43,678 bases of DNA from Phlegmacium glaucopus. Its lineage: Eukaryota > Basidiomycota > Agaricomycetes > Agaricales > Cortinariaceae. The position numbers were made by a program, and so were the translations under genes. How positions within the stretch are numbered: position 1 is the stretch's first letter; every line of letters begins with the position of its first letter. Positions 20,749-30,486 of this stretch are shown here, piece by piece. Location of the stretch: assembly GCA_015039465.1 (NCBI GenBank), contig MU130372.1:314192-357869 (forward strand). The letters are read 5' to 3'. The notes under the pieces are model-generated. The model was given only the letters and a program-made list of their open reading frames with translations. It was not told the DNA's origin and made no database searches.

Positions 20749-22578
20749 GTGAATCATTCAGTTTCCTCTGAAAGTTGTTTGGGAATGCAATCAGTCAGAG
20801 AGGAAGGTGTTAGGGGAAGACAAGAGAGAAGAGAGGGAGTATGGGAGGATATGTGGTCGATAGCGAAGGGATGGGGAGCGGAAGAGCAAGCGAGGAAGGC
20901 AAAACATCAGGCAGTTGTGAGAGAAGACAAGAGCAAGTTGCAAGAAGCACAACTATCAGCTATGCACATTTGGGCACCGCGGCCCCCTAGCACTATTTCA
21001 GGACGTTCGAGCCAGGCAGCAAGACCAGCTAGCATCAACCACGAGTCAGCATTACCCCCAGTTAATCAATCACAAGTGCGAACAGTTGCAGTATTTGCAG
21101 GAAAGAAGTATAAGCCAGTAGGGAGCGAGTTGTTGGAGAAGTTTAGAATTGTGAGGGAGATCAAGGGGGATGTGTTGGGGAGTCTACCAATCCTTAATCC
21201 AAACCCATTCATACCAGTGAGTTGATATACGCAGGAGAGGAAGGAGGTGTTTGATGAGTTGAATGGAGGAGGGTTTCTTTGGCCAGCGGAACACAAACTC
21301 TTGCATCATTTCATGTCATTACATCAAGATGTGTTTGTGTGGATAGATCTGGAGCGAGGCCATTTTTGTGAGGACTTCTTTCCTCCAGTCAAAATTCCAG
21401 TGATTCCCCATACGCCTTGGGTCAAGCGAAATATTCCTATTCCTCCAGGGATTTTCAAAGAAGTGTGTGGGTTGATTAAGAAGAAGATAGATGCGGGGGT
21501 GTTCAAGCCTAGCAACTCATCATACCGTTCATGGTGGTTTTGTGTGTTGAAGAAGGATGGGAAGTTGTTGTGAATTGTGCAGTCTCTCGAGCCATTGAAT
21601 CGTGTCACTATCAGACATTCGGGAGTCCCACCATTCACAGACCAGTTAGCAGAGCAGTTCATGGGGAGAGCATGCAGAAGTATATTGGATTTGTATGTGG
21701 GGTATGATGAGCGTACATTGGCACAGTCTTTGTGAGACTACACAACATTTCAGACACCGTTTGGAGCTCATCGCCTTACAACATTACCCATGGGCTGGAC
21801 GAATTCTGTTCCTATATTTCACAACAACATTACGCATATTCTACAAGCCAATATTCCACATGTTACCCAGCCTTATATCGACGATGTCCCAGTCTGTGGT
21901 CCAGCTTCGCAATATATCCAAGCCGATGGGACACCGGAGACAATACCACAGAATCCAGGCATTCGTCATTTTGTATGGGAGCATTTCCAGGATCTGAATA
22001 GAGTGGTGCAGAGGATGAAGTATTGCCGAGGAACATATTCGGGGATGAAGTTAATTTTGTGTGCGGAAGAGATTATGGTTTTAGGGCATCATTGTACGGC
22101 AGAAGGGAGGTTACCGGATTTATCGCGAGTGGAGAAGATTATGATTGGGGAAAGTGCAAGGATCTCAGTGATGTTAGGGCATTTTTGGGGATGGTTGGAG
22201 TGTGTAGGATGTTTATAAAGGATTTTGTGAGGAGGGTGAACCCGTTAGTGAAGTTGACGGGGAAAGGAGTACCTTGGGAGTTTGGGGAGGAACAGTTAGA
22301 AGCTATGGAGGATTTGAAGGATGCACTTCTTGCCTCACCGGCCCTGTGACCCATCAACTATGATTCACAGTCACAAGTTATACTATCAGTTGACACTTCC
22401 TACATCGCAGTCGGATACATACTGTCGCAGTGTGATGAAGAAAATAATCGAAAATGTTACTTTGCGAGATTTGGAAGTATTACGCTCAACGAACAAGAAC
22501 AAAGATTTTCACAGCCAAAGTTGGAATTGTTCAGACTCTATCGTGCTCTTGGAACGTTGAAGCATCATCTCATTGGGG
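20749..22578 (+). pseudogene. Ty3/Gypsy reverse transcriptase/RNase H, truncated by a repeat element
   Basis: Reading in register: linker ending EKFRIVREIKGDVLGSLP; RT with FLWPAEHKLLHHFM, VKRNIPIPPGIFKEV, FKPSNSSYRSWWFCVLKKDG, LTTLPMGWTNSV and the active site PYIDDVPV (about 21868-21890, both Asp intact); thumb/connection DLSDVRAFLGMVGVCRMF; and the RNase H start VILSVDTSYIAVGY with RFSQPKLELFRLYRAL. Breaks: TGA at 21223, 21571, 21733 and 22347, each where the family has Arg, and a one-base frameshift near 22141. The frame ends at LKHHLIGA (about 22578), where a small repeat element begins; integrase and the 3' LTR are absent. Confidence 0.9.
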
Positions 22579-22580
22579 CT

Positions 22581-22749
22581 GTACTTTACAGTCCCCCACA
22601 TACTTCGCTGGAGTCCGGCGGAGTCTGGGTGGAGTCTGGTGGAGTCTGATGGAGTCTGGTGGAGTCTGGCAGAGTCTGATGGAGTCTGGTAGACTCCAGC
22701 AGACTCTGCCAGACTCTATTTCATTTATGCTGGAATACCATCAAAATTG
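22581..22749 (+). mobile_element. GTACTTTACAGTCCCCCACA element, copy A
   Basis: Begins GTACTTTACAGTCCCCCACA, then a 10-bp period array of GGAGTCTG(G/A)(T/C) words (22606-22710), then TTCATTTATGCTGGAATACC and ATCAAAATTG. The same parts in the same order make up the reverse complement of copy B at 38375-38645. It sits exactly where the Gypsy RNase H reading stops, so it postdates that element or marks a rearrangement joint. Confidence 0.75.
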
Positions 22750-22804
22750 GGCCTTTACATTGTTATATGTGATCAACTAGAAAAGAAGTTTTTACAAAGA
22801 ATAT

Positions 22805-25057
22805 CTAAACATCACCACCATCACCATCAACATCATCTGCATCATCATTGTCCTCAGGCTCTTCTACTACCAGTCTTGATGCTTTCTCCTGCTTATTTAG
22901 AACATATTGAGTTTGAAGGAAAAGCATGGTATGCAAGAACCAATTGAACTTTCCAGGAGTCATCCATTTAAGAATTGACTCAAAACCTCCAATCCACCCA
23001 TTTAATTGTTCACAAACCTATTAAGTCAAGTTAGTTTCAAAATATTCAATTAAAAGTAAAAACTCACCTGTGTGTTAAATGCTCTTTGCATCTGAAGCAC
23101 ACCATGCCTATCTTTAACAAATTTCACCAAGTTAGGAGCTGATCCATCAGATGGTGAAGGGTTACAGTATTTGGCACATAGAGCATCTGCAGCTTTGTGG
23201 TTGGTATAATGGTAGGAGTCAACAATAAAACGAGTTGTCTTCTTCCATTCTTCCCAAGATCCATTGGCAATGCTGGTCTGCAGAACTAGGCATGCTTTAT
23301 CAATGCAGACATATGAAGGTTGAGATTCAGTAGTGGGATAAATGGTCCTGAGGAAATTAAGGATCTTGGTAGGAGATTCAGATTTGTCAAACTTTGTCCA
23401 TGCAATTACCACACCACAAGGAGCAACAATAGTTTCAACACAATAATAGCGAGCAGGGCTGAAATAATGGGTAAGGACATGATCTGGGGTCTCTTCATCA
23501 TGAGGTTGGTGTGGGTGATTCTGCTGAGATTGCCAAGGCTGGAGTTCCTGAGGTCGTTGAAGCATTCTTCACACTCCCATGAGATGATCACGAGTATGTG
23601 TTAGCTTATGCTTCTCCCACAAGTCTTGGTGAATTCCACAAGCCTCCGTATGCTGAATTCTAGAGTTTGAGCAATCACGGACATAGGACATTGATTGCCT
23701 AAGACAATTTCATGATGTGGACAGAGGGAGCCCCCACATGCATTAGCCAATGCAGCTTTACAGTCATCAAATGCACAATGCTATATTTCATGTATTAGTA
23801 ATGTATTTAATTATAATTTTAGACTTACTGTAGGTCCCATAACAATTCCATCAAGTACAACCATCTTAACTGGAGCCTCATCAATGTCCATATCATCCAT
23901 GGAGGCAGCTGTTGGATTGACATTATGTTTGTAGGGATGGGAGCACTCTGAACATGAATGATGAGTGGCAGCATGAATGGTTCCATTATGACCAAGGATA
24001 TCAAATGCCTTTCCAGCAACCTCAGATATTGGTAGATTGTCAAGTAGTTCAAAGGAGTGAGATGATGCAGCTGCAATGGTTCGAATGGATTCCTGAACAA
24101 AGGCCTGCCAAACATGTCGCAATGTGATGGTGGTGGTGGTGGATCCAAAGCTGTTATTCCAAAACTGGGTATATGCTTGGCTAGAGGCATGGAAGCTGAA
24201 CATTCCATTCATAACAGCCTTGGAGAAGGAACAGTCAACCCAAAGATTGTGGCCTAATTTGAGATATCAAGCATTATTGGTGTAGAGTCGCTTCCAGGTG
24301 GTATCATCAGGATCAAGAAAACGCTCACGATCAGCAGCATAACGAGTGTCACATGTTGGACATCTGCCAGTCAAGACAGGGACTTCATCATGAATAGTAG
24401 TGCCAATAATAAGTTTGGTGTGGGGTATATCACGATCTCTGGTGAATTGGAGGAGTGAGCGGGGATTACAGGTAGCTGTTGTGCAGGTAAAGTTTGATGG
24501 ACAAAGAAGATGGATAGCTTTGATTCAATTATGGGATATGGGTTGAACACGCTTGGATTTAAATTGATTAGACTTTGTGTATGGCAACAGTTTGAGTTTC
24601 TGAGCCATAGCATCAAGTTNNNNNNNNNNNNNNNNNNNNNNNNNNNNNNNNNNNNNNNNNNNNNNNNNNNNNNNNNNNNNNNNNNNNNNNNNNNNNNNNN
24701 NNNNNNNNNNNNNNNNNNNCAGTAACCAAAGCGCTCATCCAGCCAGTATGTTTGGTGATCTTTTCTGAAGGGTATATCTGCTGTTGTTGGCGAGAATGGA
24801 GATTAAGTAAATCAGTATTTTCTGTCAAAGAAAATAGCAAAAAAAAGGACAGTTGCTAGAGAGATGTTGGAGTGAAAAGTGGAAGATATGAAGAGACTGA
24901 AGGATTGAAATGAGATGTTGGGAAAGTCACACTGAGATGCATAGACTGGAGGTATGAGAGCCATCCAAAAGAGTAGCTGAACAATAAATGGCAGCTGGAT
25001 GATGGATAAAAGACATATCCAAATTGCTTCAAAACTAAAGAATATATCTTTAAACAA
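22805..25057 (-). pseudogene. KDZ-type transposase gene of the CxC5/CxC6 (Kyakuja) kind
   Basis: Minus-strand reading. N-terminal part before the gap (ending about 24720) is uncertain. After it come CPSNFTC..CNPRS, RDRDIPHTKLIIGTTI, CPTCDTRYAADRERF, YLKLGHNLWVDCSFSKAV (about 24270-24210), ITLRHVWQAFVQESIRTI, HSCSECSHPYK, KMVVLDGIVMG (about 23845), CAFDDCKAALANACGGSLC, HYFSPARYYCVETIVAPCG (about 23460), YVCIDKACLV and FIVDSYHYTNHKAADALCAK. A 48-bp intron after RAFNTQ leads to the last exon VCEQLNGWIGGFESILKW, ending in an acidic tail (stop 22805-22807). In-frame TGAs at 24267-24269 and 23569-23571, and one near 24520, stand where Arg is expected. The 100-N gap hides about 33 codons. Confidence 0.85.
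24620..24719. other. Assembly gap (100 N)
   Basis: A run of exactly 100 N, the conventional scaffold-gap placeholder, inside the CxC6-type gene. The true length is unknown. Confidence 0.99.
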
Positions 25058-25087
25058 ATAGCTAAGATTTATTTTACATAATCCTGC

Positions 25088-26725
25088 TCACTGTTTACGA
25101 CCACCAGCAGACTTCTTATGTGTTTTGGTTTTTTTCTGAGGTGAAGAGCTTGAAGATTCTTCAATGGTTACCTTCTTCTTCTTCCCCTTCCAATCATTCT
25201 GAGCTTCCTCATTCTTCCCAGCAAACCACTTCTACAGGTCCTTGAGTGTATACATTGGTCTATAAAACCCCCAAAGGTTAGTGGTTGCATTTGCATCAGA
25301 ATTGGATTGTTCAAGCCACTCTACCATGTCAGGGTAAAGTTTGACGTGCTGGAGAACTTTGGATTGTTCATAGAAAGTTGATCTTCCACCATAAACTGAT
25401 ATGATTTTGCTGTTGACAGGTTTTTTGGAGCCAAATACCCAGTCAACATCACCAACCTTAGAGATGGCTTTGGTGATAGTCGCATATCGCTTCCAGATGG
25501 TTTCAATAGAAGAACGAGAGCCCTTGGTACCAACTAGACCCTGGTCCATATCAAGAGCAGTCATGATTTCGAGTTGGCGAGGAGATAAAGAGCTGTCATG
25601 AGGAATAGATGGGATAGAGATAGGAGTGTGAACAGTGGAAGCCCTAGAAGCAGTTGAAGGAACATAATGCGACCCAGTAACAGGACCATTGTATGAACTC
25701 TGTATATTATTTATATTAAATCCTGGAATATAAATTCAGAATTTGAACTTACGATTAAAAGATGAAGTTCAGGTGTTTGTTTGTTGGACATTTGCCACTC
25801 ACACTCATCATCATCCTCCAAGGCCTGATCAAACTGGCCAAGAGCAATTCCACTTAGTTGATCTGCGATAATATATGTGATACTGTTGATCTAAAATTTT
25901 GTTTGACTTAATATAAATGAATAAAATTTTTAAAAAATACCCACCTTGAATAATAGAAAATTTATGGGCAACCATGTTCAGGATTGGGACCATGTTTTCT
26001 ACCACATTTACCAGGACAACTAACTCAGAATCACCTTTTAAGAATTCAAAGTTTATGTGACCAGGATACTGATCTGTCAAGTAAAGATAGACTTCACCCT
26101 TGACAGGGCCTTCAAGTTCAAGGTTGGTGATCGTGAAATCAGCATGATTAGGGAAATTACCACATGCACGGCCACAAAGGATACCCCCAGAGGTTTGTGA
26201 TGAACCCATGAGAGGCTGGATAGGCGAAGACATATGAACATCTACAAAATAATTTTAATATCGTGAAATATTCAAGTAACATGCTTACCAGTGATTCCAT
26301 CATGGGCAGCAGGAATTGCTACGTCATTCAAGGCAGGGGCTGCCACGTTGTTGTTTGAGGCAGAGGGGGCAGTGGCAATGGCGGCTGTGTTGTTGTTGGA
26401 GGCAGAGGCGGCAGCGGAGGTTGCTGCATTGTCGTTTGAGGCAGAGGGGGCAGCGGTGGAAGCGGCCATGTTGTTCTTCGAGGCAGAGGGGGCAGCCGTG
26501 GAAGCAGCTGTGTTGTTGTTCAAGGCAGAGGGGGCAGCCATGTTGTTGTTCGAGGCAGAGGGGGCAGTGGTGGGGGGCAGCCGCATTGCTGTCGGTGATG
26601 GTGGTGGCCACATCTCCTGCGTTGTTGTTTACCCCGTCATTGTTGTCTGCGTCGTCACCTAACGAGATAAGATTGTCATCGATTGTTATTTTGGGTTGGG
26701 CCGACCTTTTCCTATGCTCTAACAT
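25088..26725 (-). pseudogene. Unrecognised multi-exon gene upstream of the CxC6-type transposase, Ala/Asn-rich N-terminus
   Basis: No family recognised. Minus-strand exons: from MLEHRKRSAQPKITIDD (26725) through an Asn-rich part; a frameshift at a C-run near 26575 moves the reading into the Ala/Ser/Asn repeat. A 48-bp intron (GTAAGC..TTTGTAG, about 26289-26242) leads to SSPIQPLMGSSQTSGGIL..HKFSIIQ. Another intron (about 25946-25893) leads to ITYIIADQLSGIALGQFDQA and a DDDECEWQM stretch, and a third (about 25752-25700) to SSYNGPVTGSHYV..LSPRQLEIMTALDMDQGLVG..FGSKKPVNSKIISVYGGRS..YTLKDL. TAG near 25233 interrupts the frame before a basic Lys/Ser tail ending at 25088. It may be a partner gene of the adjacent transposon: same strand, about 30 bp before the CxC6 reading begins. 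That link is inference. Confidence 0.6.
26330..26580 (-). repeat. Ala/Asn-coding tandem repeat (~45-51 bp units)
   Basis: About six units of GAGGCAGAGGGGGCAG followed by GTTGTTGTT-type spacers, in plus-strand writing. On the minus strand they encode APSASNNN(T/M)AA-type repeats of a low-complexity segment. Plus-strand Cys/Gln/Arg readings are shadows. Confidence 0.8.
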
Positions 26726-26749
26726 CTATATTATGATATTATTATCTCT

Positions 26750-27561
26750 CCTTGAGGCGGATGCCGATACTATTTCAGACCACTATCCGTGGATGTTTCA
26801 TATCTGGCCTCCCAGTTACTGCCGTGGAGGTTCCCAAGTCCGTGGTTGCATCAAATCATCGTCTTATGTACACCTATGCGATGTATTCAAAAGGCGCTTT
26901 GGAACCTCGTCGATTTATACAAGAATCTACTTTATATGTGAAATCACTACAGAACTCTGTCCAACACTGTCATTAATTGCAACCATGGGAGGCACTATTG
27001 TGACCTTAGTTGCTCAGCTCGTCAATCTAGACGTCCTTCCTACAAAATTCAGAGCTCTTACCGAAATTATTGAAGATTGGCGGCTATGCCAGGGTACGTT
27101 GGGTTGAACTTTCATTCATTCGACAACGGCATTCATGACATATACGTGGGTTTGATCGTTCACATTGTGCTATTGATTATACTGACAATTCGGATCTAGG
27201 AATTAACCGCGAAATTGCGGAATTGTGTTGGATCCAGCTCTATGCACCACATTTCTGGATAGGGTACAAAAAAAGTCCGCCAACCCAAAAATTCCTTCCT
27301 TAAGCCCATTGCTTGGCCTCATGGTGGCGAAATATCTATCAGTGCCAAGCATCCTGATCTCTGGACGACAATGTGCAACGCTGGCGCTCGTCTATGAGAC
27401 ACGAATTCCGTTGGCCCCGGCTTAAGTGTGGACGCAGAAATCCACATGGCTTCTTGGAATACGAGGACGTGGATCCGCGGGATGATTCAAGGGCTATGAA
27501 GATATTTCAGTATTCTGTTGCTCAATCTTATCGCAATTTGTTTGATAGCCTTCATTTTTGA
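26750..27561 (+). pseudogene. Remnant of an unrecognised spliced gene
   Basis: Not recognised. One segment reads NHRLMYTYAMYSKGALEPRR and FIQESTLYVKSLQNSVQHCH, stops at TAA near 26975 and continues in another frame as LVAQLVNLDVLPTKFRALTE. A GT-AG intron (about 27098-27198) is followed by GINREIAELCWIQLYAPHFW, a stop near 27303, and a final segment DDNVQRWRSSMRHEFRWPRL..GFLEYEDV ending at 27559-27561. The protein-like composition across consistent splice sites argues for a real gene that has decayed, but no function can be given. Confidence 0.45.
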
Positions 27562-27680
27562 AACTCAAATCTGATTTTCATAAGAATGTTGGGTGGCGAT
27601 CTCATTAATGGGACTATCTAGTTTGAAGACGAAATGTAGATATGAAATATATGGCGAGGAAACCTTGGCTCCAAGTGACC

Positions 27681-27760
27681 TAGGGCTGCGCACCGTAACC
27701 GTCACGGACTGCCATGTCACTGTCTGTGCCCGTTGAATTTTTACCGTAGACGGTTAAACT
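27681..27760 (+). mobile_element. Truncated hAT-like end (TAGGGCTGCGCACCG)
   Basis: Begins with TAGGGCTGCGCACCGTAACC, close in style to the TAGGGCTGCCAACCG end of the MITE at 31894, and continues with ACGG/CCGT words. No matching opposite end was found. It runs straight into the fold-back element at 27761, which may have split it. Confidence 0.45.
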
Positions 27761-27916
27761 TACATCAGGAAACACTACCTGCTCCATAGACCTTGATAGA
27801 CTCAGTAGCCAGGTAGGAGACTTGTCTACCCAGTCTACTAGCTACTACTGGGAGCTACAGAGACTTGGTTGCTCTCCATATACTGGTAGACAAGTCCTAG
27901 ACAGTTTCCTGGTGTA
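27761..27916. mobile_element. ~155-bp fold-back MITE
   Basis: Ends are TACATCAGGAAAC and its near-complement GTTTCCTGGTGTA. Inside lies a second inverted pair, AGACTTGTCTACC (about 27809) and GGTAGACAAGTCC (about 27884). There is no coding capacity, and the whole piece could fold into one long hairpin. Confidence 0.65.
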
Positions 27917-27944
27917 CGGGCTCAGGTTGTTGTTGGAATATTTC

Positions 27945-28106
27945 GCAGCTAGAGCAATGAAATAGTGAGTCTCAACTTTTGGTAAAAGTTGGTATATTAA
28001 TTATTATACCTAGAGCAATGAAATAGTGACTAGGTATATGTTAGACTAAGTAATTAAAATAGTAAATGAATGAACTCACGTCTCAACTTTTGGTAAAAGT
28101 TGAGAC
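27945..28106. repeat. Cluster of palindromes and short direct repeats
   Basis: A perfect hairpin GTCTCAACTTTT-ggt-AAAAGTTGAGAC lies at 28080-28106. A damaged second copy (TCTCAACTTTTGGTAAAAGTTGG) lies near 27970, and GAGCAATGAAATAGTGA occurs twice (27952 and 28013). The pair TATACCTAG/CTAGGTATA (about 28003-28040) frames the second of these. This looks like the nested ends of small elements. Confidence 0.65.
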
Positions 28107-28389
28107 TTGCTACACTAAAATTCGTGAGTAATAAATGTGACCGTAATGTGACACAAGATAAAAGAAAACGATAAGATATAAGATGTAAGATAATAAAAGA
28201 TTAAGGAATGAATCAACGAGTCAAAACTCGTATACCTCAACAGTTGTCTGAGTCTCTGAGAGCTTGGCGGTGATAGGACTGAAAATTGAATACCTATGGA
28301 TTGTTCATTTTTCATAATATTATTCTTCAATTGAATCAAAAAGATCAATAAACCAACCATGAATTAATCTACAAATTGATAGTGTAAGG

Positions 28390-29552
28390 TAGGGATGCCG
28401 AAGTTCAGTTCTGAACCGGTCCAGAGAACCAGAACCAGCTGAACCGAACCGCGGTTCTGGTTCGGTTCTGGTTCTGGTTCACCCCCAGCCATCTGGTTCT
28501 GGTTCTGGTTCTGGATTGGCCAGAAATCTGAGAACCAGTTCTGAACCACTTTATCCCAAGGCAAATACTTAAGTAAGATATCTACTTATTTGCATGTTAA
28601 ATGACACACTGCCTGTATCTATAATGAAAATATTTATTCAAGTCACCAACACTATATATTTCCAATCAGAAGTACATCATTCTTTGGTCTGGCATAGTAC
28701 ATAATCAATAACATGTCTCATTTACTTTATAACCTCAGGTTTACCATGTTATTAATATACTCATATTGCAAGAATCCAATTTATAGTTGTCACCTAGCAG
28801 AGGATCCAAAGAGGAAAGGATAAGGATCCCTGCTAAAGTGAGGGGGGATTTAAATACTAATATAGAGATAATGGAGTTATGGAAAATAAATAATCAAATA
28901 GTGTCATGTGAAAATAATAAAATGATAAGTGGTACAATACCAGAATAAATGAAAAATGACAAGTTTGTATATCATTATTAATATTATTAGTTTTACCTTT
29001 CACTGATTTATCTGGAATAAGAGGTAACCAATTTAGACCTTTTATAAAAAATAATTTAGAGTTTGGGCTGAACTGGTCATGTTCAGGTACTCAGGTGAAA
29101 GTTGGGGCCAAATGAAAATGAAGAGTAGAAATGAGAGGGGAACTAAGTTTGTTGGTGAGGTGGAATTTACAGTTTTGGAATTAGGTTTGGGCTTGGGTGT
29201 GAAGCTCATTGGGTCTGGGTGTTCATGTGAAAGACTGAAAGTCAGGAGTTGGACTGATTGGATGGAAAACTGAGTGTTACCTAACAATAGTATTTTTTCT
29301 TTTCATGTTTGCTATTAGTGATGTCATGGTTATAACACCAATACTACAAACTTCTGGCCTCAACTTTTAAGATATATTTATAAATAAGGTGTAATTTTAG
29401 AAAATAAAACTTAAAATGAAAAATTCTTGTCTAATTGGTGATATCCTAACAAAAGTCTATTTTTAACTGGTTCTTATGGTTCAAACTGGTTCTGGTTCTG
29501 GTTCTGAGAAAATGGGTCCCGAACCAAACCGAACTGAACTTCGGCATCCCTA
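28390..29552. mobile_element. hAT-like non-autonomous element with GGTTCT/GAACC-rich ends
   Basis: Terminal inverted repeats start TAGGGATGCCGAAGTTCAG at 28390 and end with the exact complement at 29552 (22 bp perfect). Just inside both ends lie GGTTCTGGTTCTGGTTC repeats. TAGGG fits the hAT terminal consensus, but no clean 8-bp target duplication is visible (GTGTAAGG and TGAGGTAC). The interior (about 28565-29460) codes for nothing recognisable and contains a 126-bp repeat shared exactly with 38648-38773. Confidence 0.75.
28738..28863 (+). repeat. 126-bp repeat, identical to 38648-38773
   Basis: From GGTTTACCATGTTATTAATA to TTTAAATACTAATAT, both copies read the same base for base in direct orientation. 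They contain CCTAGCAGAGGATCC and GGATCCCTGCTA, so they belong to a subfamily of the 14778/36000 repeat. Confidence 0.9.
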
Positions 29553-29745
29553 TGAGGTACTAAGTACGAAAGATGAAAGAAATATATACTCGAGGATACA
29601 AACAAGTATCCGAGAGTAACGGCTTCATGTGATATAACAAAAGTAGTTAGTTACAATCATAGTAAAAGAACAAAGGAATATAAGGAAATAAAAGATGGAA
29701 GAAATGGAGACATTTCAAATTATCGGAACGGCGTACAGTTTGTAT

Positions 29746-30319
29746 TAGTGCTTGAAAGTCCGGTTAGGTCCGGTTATTTGGTGCCCAGGGGCTCTAACCG
29801 AGACCGAGACCGGTTAGGCTTCGTTCCCAAACCCAAAATAACCTAACCAGACCGAAAATAACTGACCAAAACCGGTTAGTTGCAGTTACTAACCAGTTAG
29901 GACCGAAAAAATGAAAAACCGGTTATAACCGGGCAAGACCATACATATTTCTCTCAATAAACATTATTTCCACGCATTGTAGCTTTAAAATGAGCCCAAG
30001 AACGCTAAATTTGATGAAGAATTGACAAATCTATGATAATATTCTTGAAAGTCTACTTTTGGCCAATATTTTAAAGATTTGACCATAACTCAGTCAGATT
30101 TTTAGCGTTTCTCACGTTTTTGGGTGCGTTTTGAAGGGGTATAATAGGGTCGTTTATAACCGGTTATAACCGGTTTTTTAACGGTTAGCTAACCGCAAAA
30201 TAACCGGTTATTTCATTTTCAGAATCAACTAACCACTAACTGCGGTCCGGTCTTTTTGCGGTTAGGTCCGGTCCAGTCTTGGTTATTTTCCGGTTAATTA
30301 ACCGGACTTTCAAGCACTA
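29746..30319. mobile_element. hAT-family MITE (574 bp) with 8-bp target duplication GTTTGTAT
   Basis: Ends are TAGTGCTTGAAAGTCCGGTT and its complement, flanked on both sides by GTTTGTAT (29738-29745 and 30320-30327). The 8-bp duplication and TAGTG terminus fit the hAT superfamily. The interior is filled with GGTTATAACCGG and GGTTAG/CTAACC words. No transposase is encoded. Confidence 0.93.
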
Positions 30320-30486
30320 GTTTGTATTATTTCCTACATATTCCTCAGAAAACCAGATCCGAGTTGAAACCTCTGGTGATAACCGTGACTTTGCCTTGGT
30401 TCAAGACACCTCTGGGGTCGTAACAGGCCAAATGTACATGTGCATAGTAATAGTTTAATTATTAACGAGACGGGAAGTCACGTCTT

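Noticed and set aside
26316..27107. 263-codon plus-strand frame starting in Cys/Gln/Arg repeats
   Set aside because: Its first third is the antisense of the Ala/Asn repeat of the minus-strand gene; the rest mixes frames of a decayed gene remnant.
29079..29273. 64-codon frame MFRYSGESWGQ inside the hAT-like element
   Set aside because: Short, no intron or family support, and a similar-length open frame exists on the other strand.
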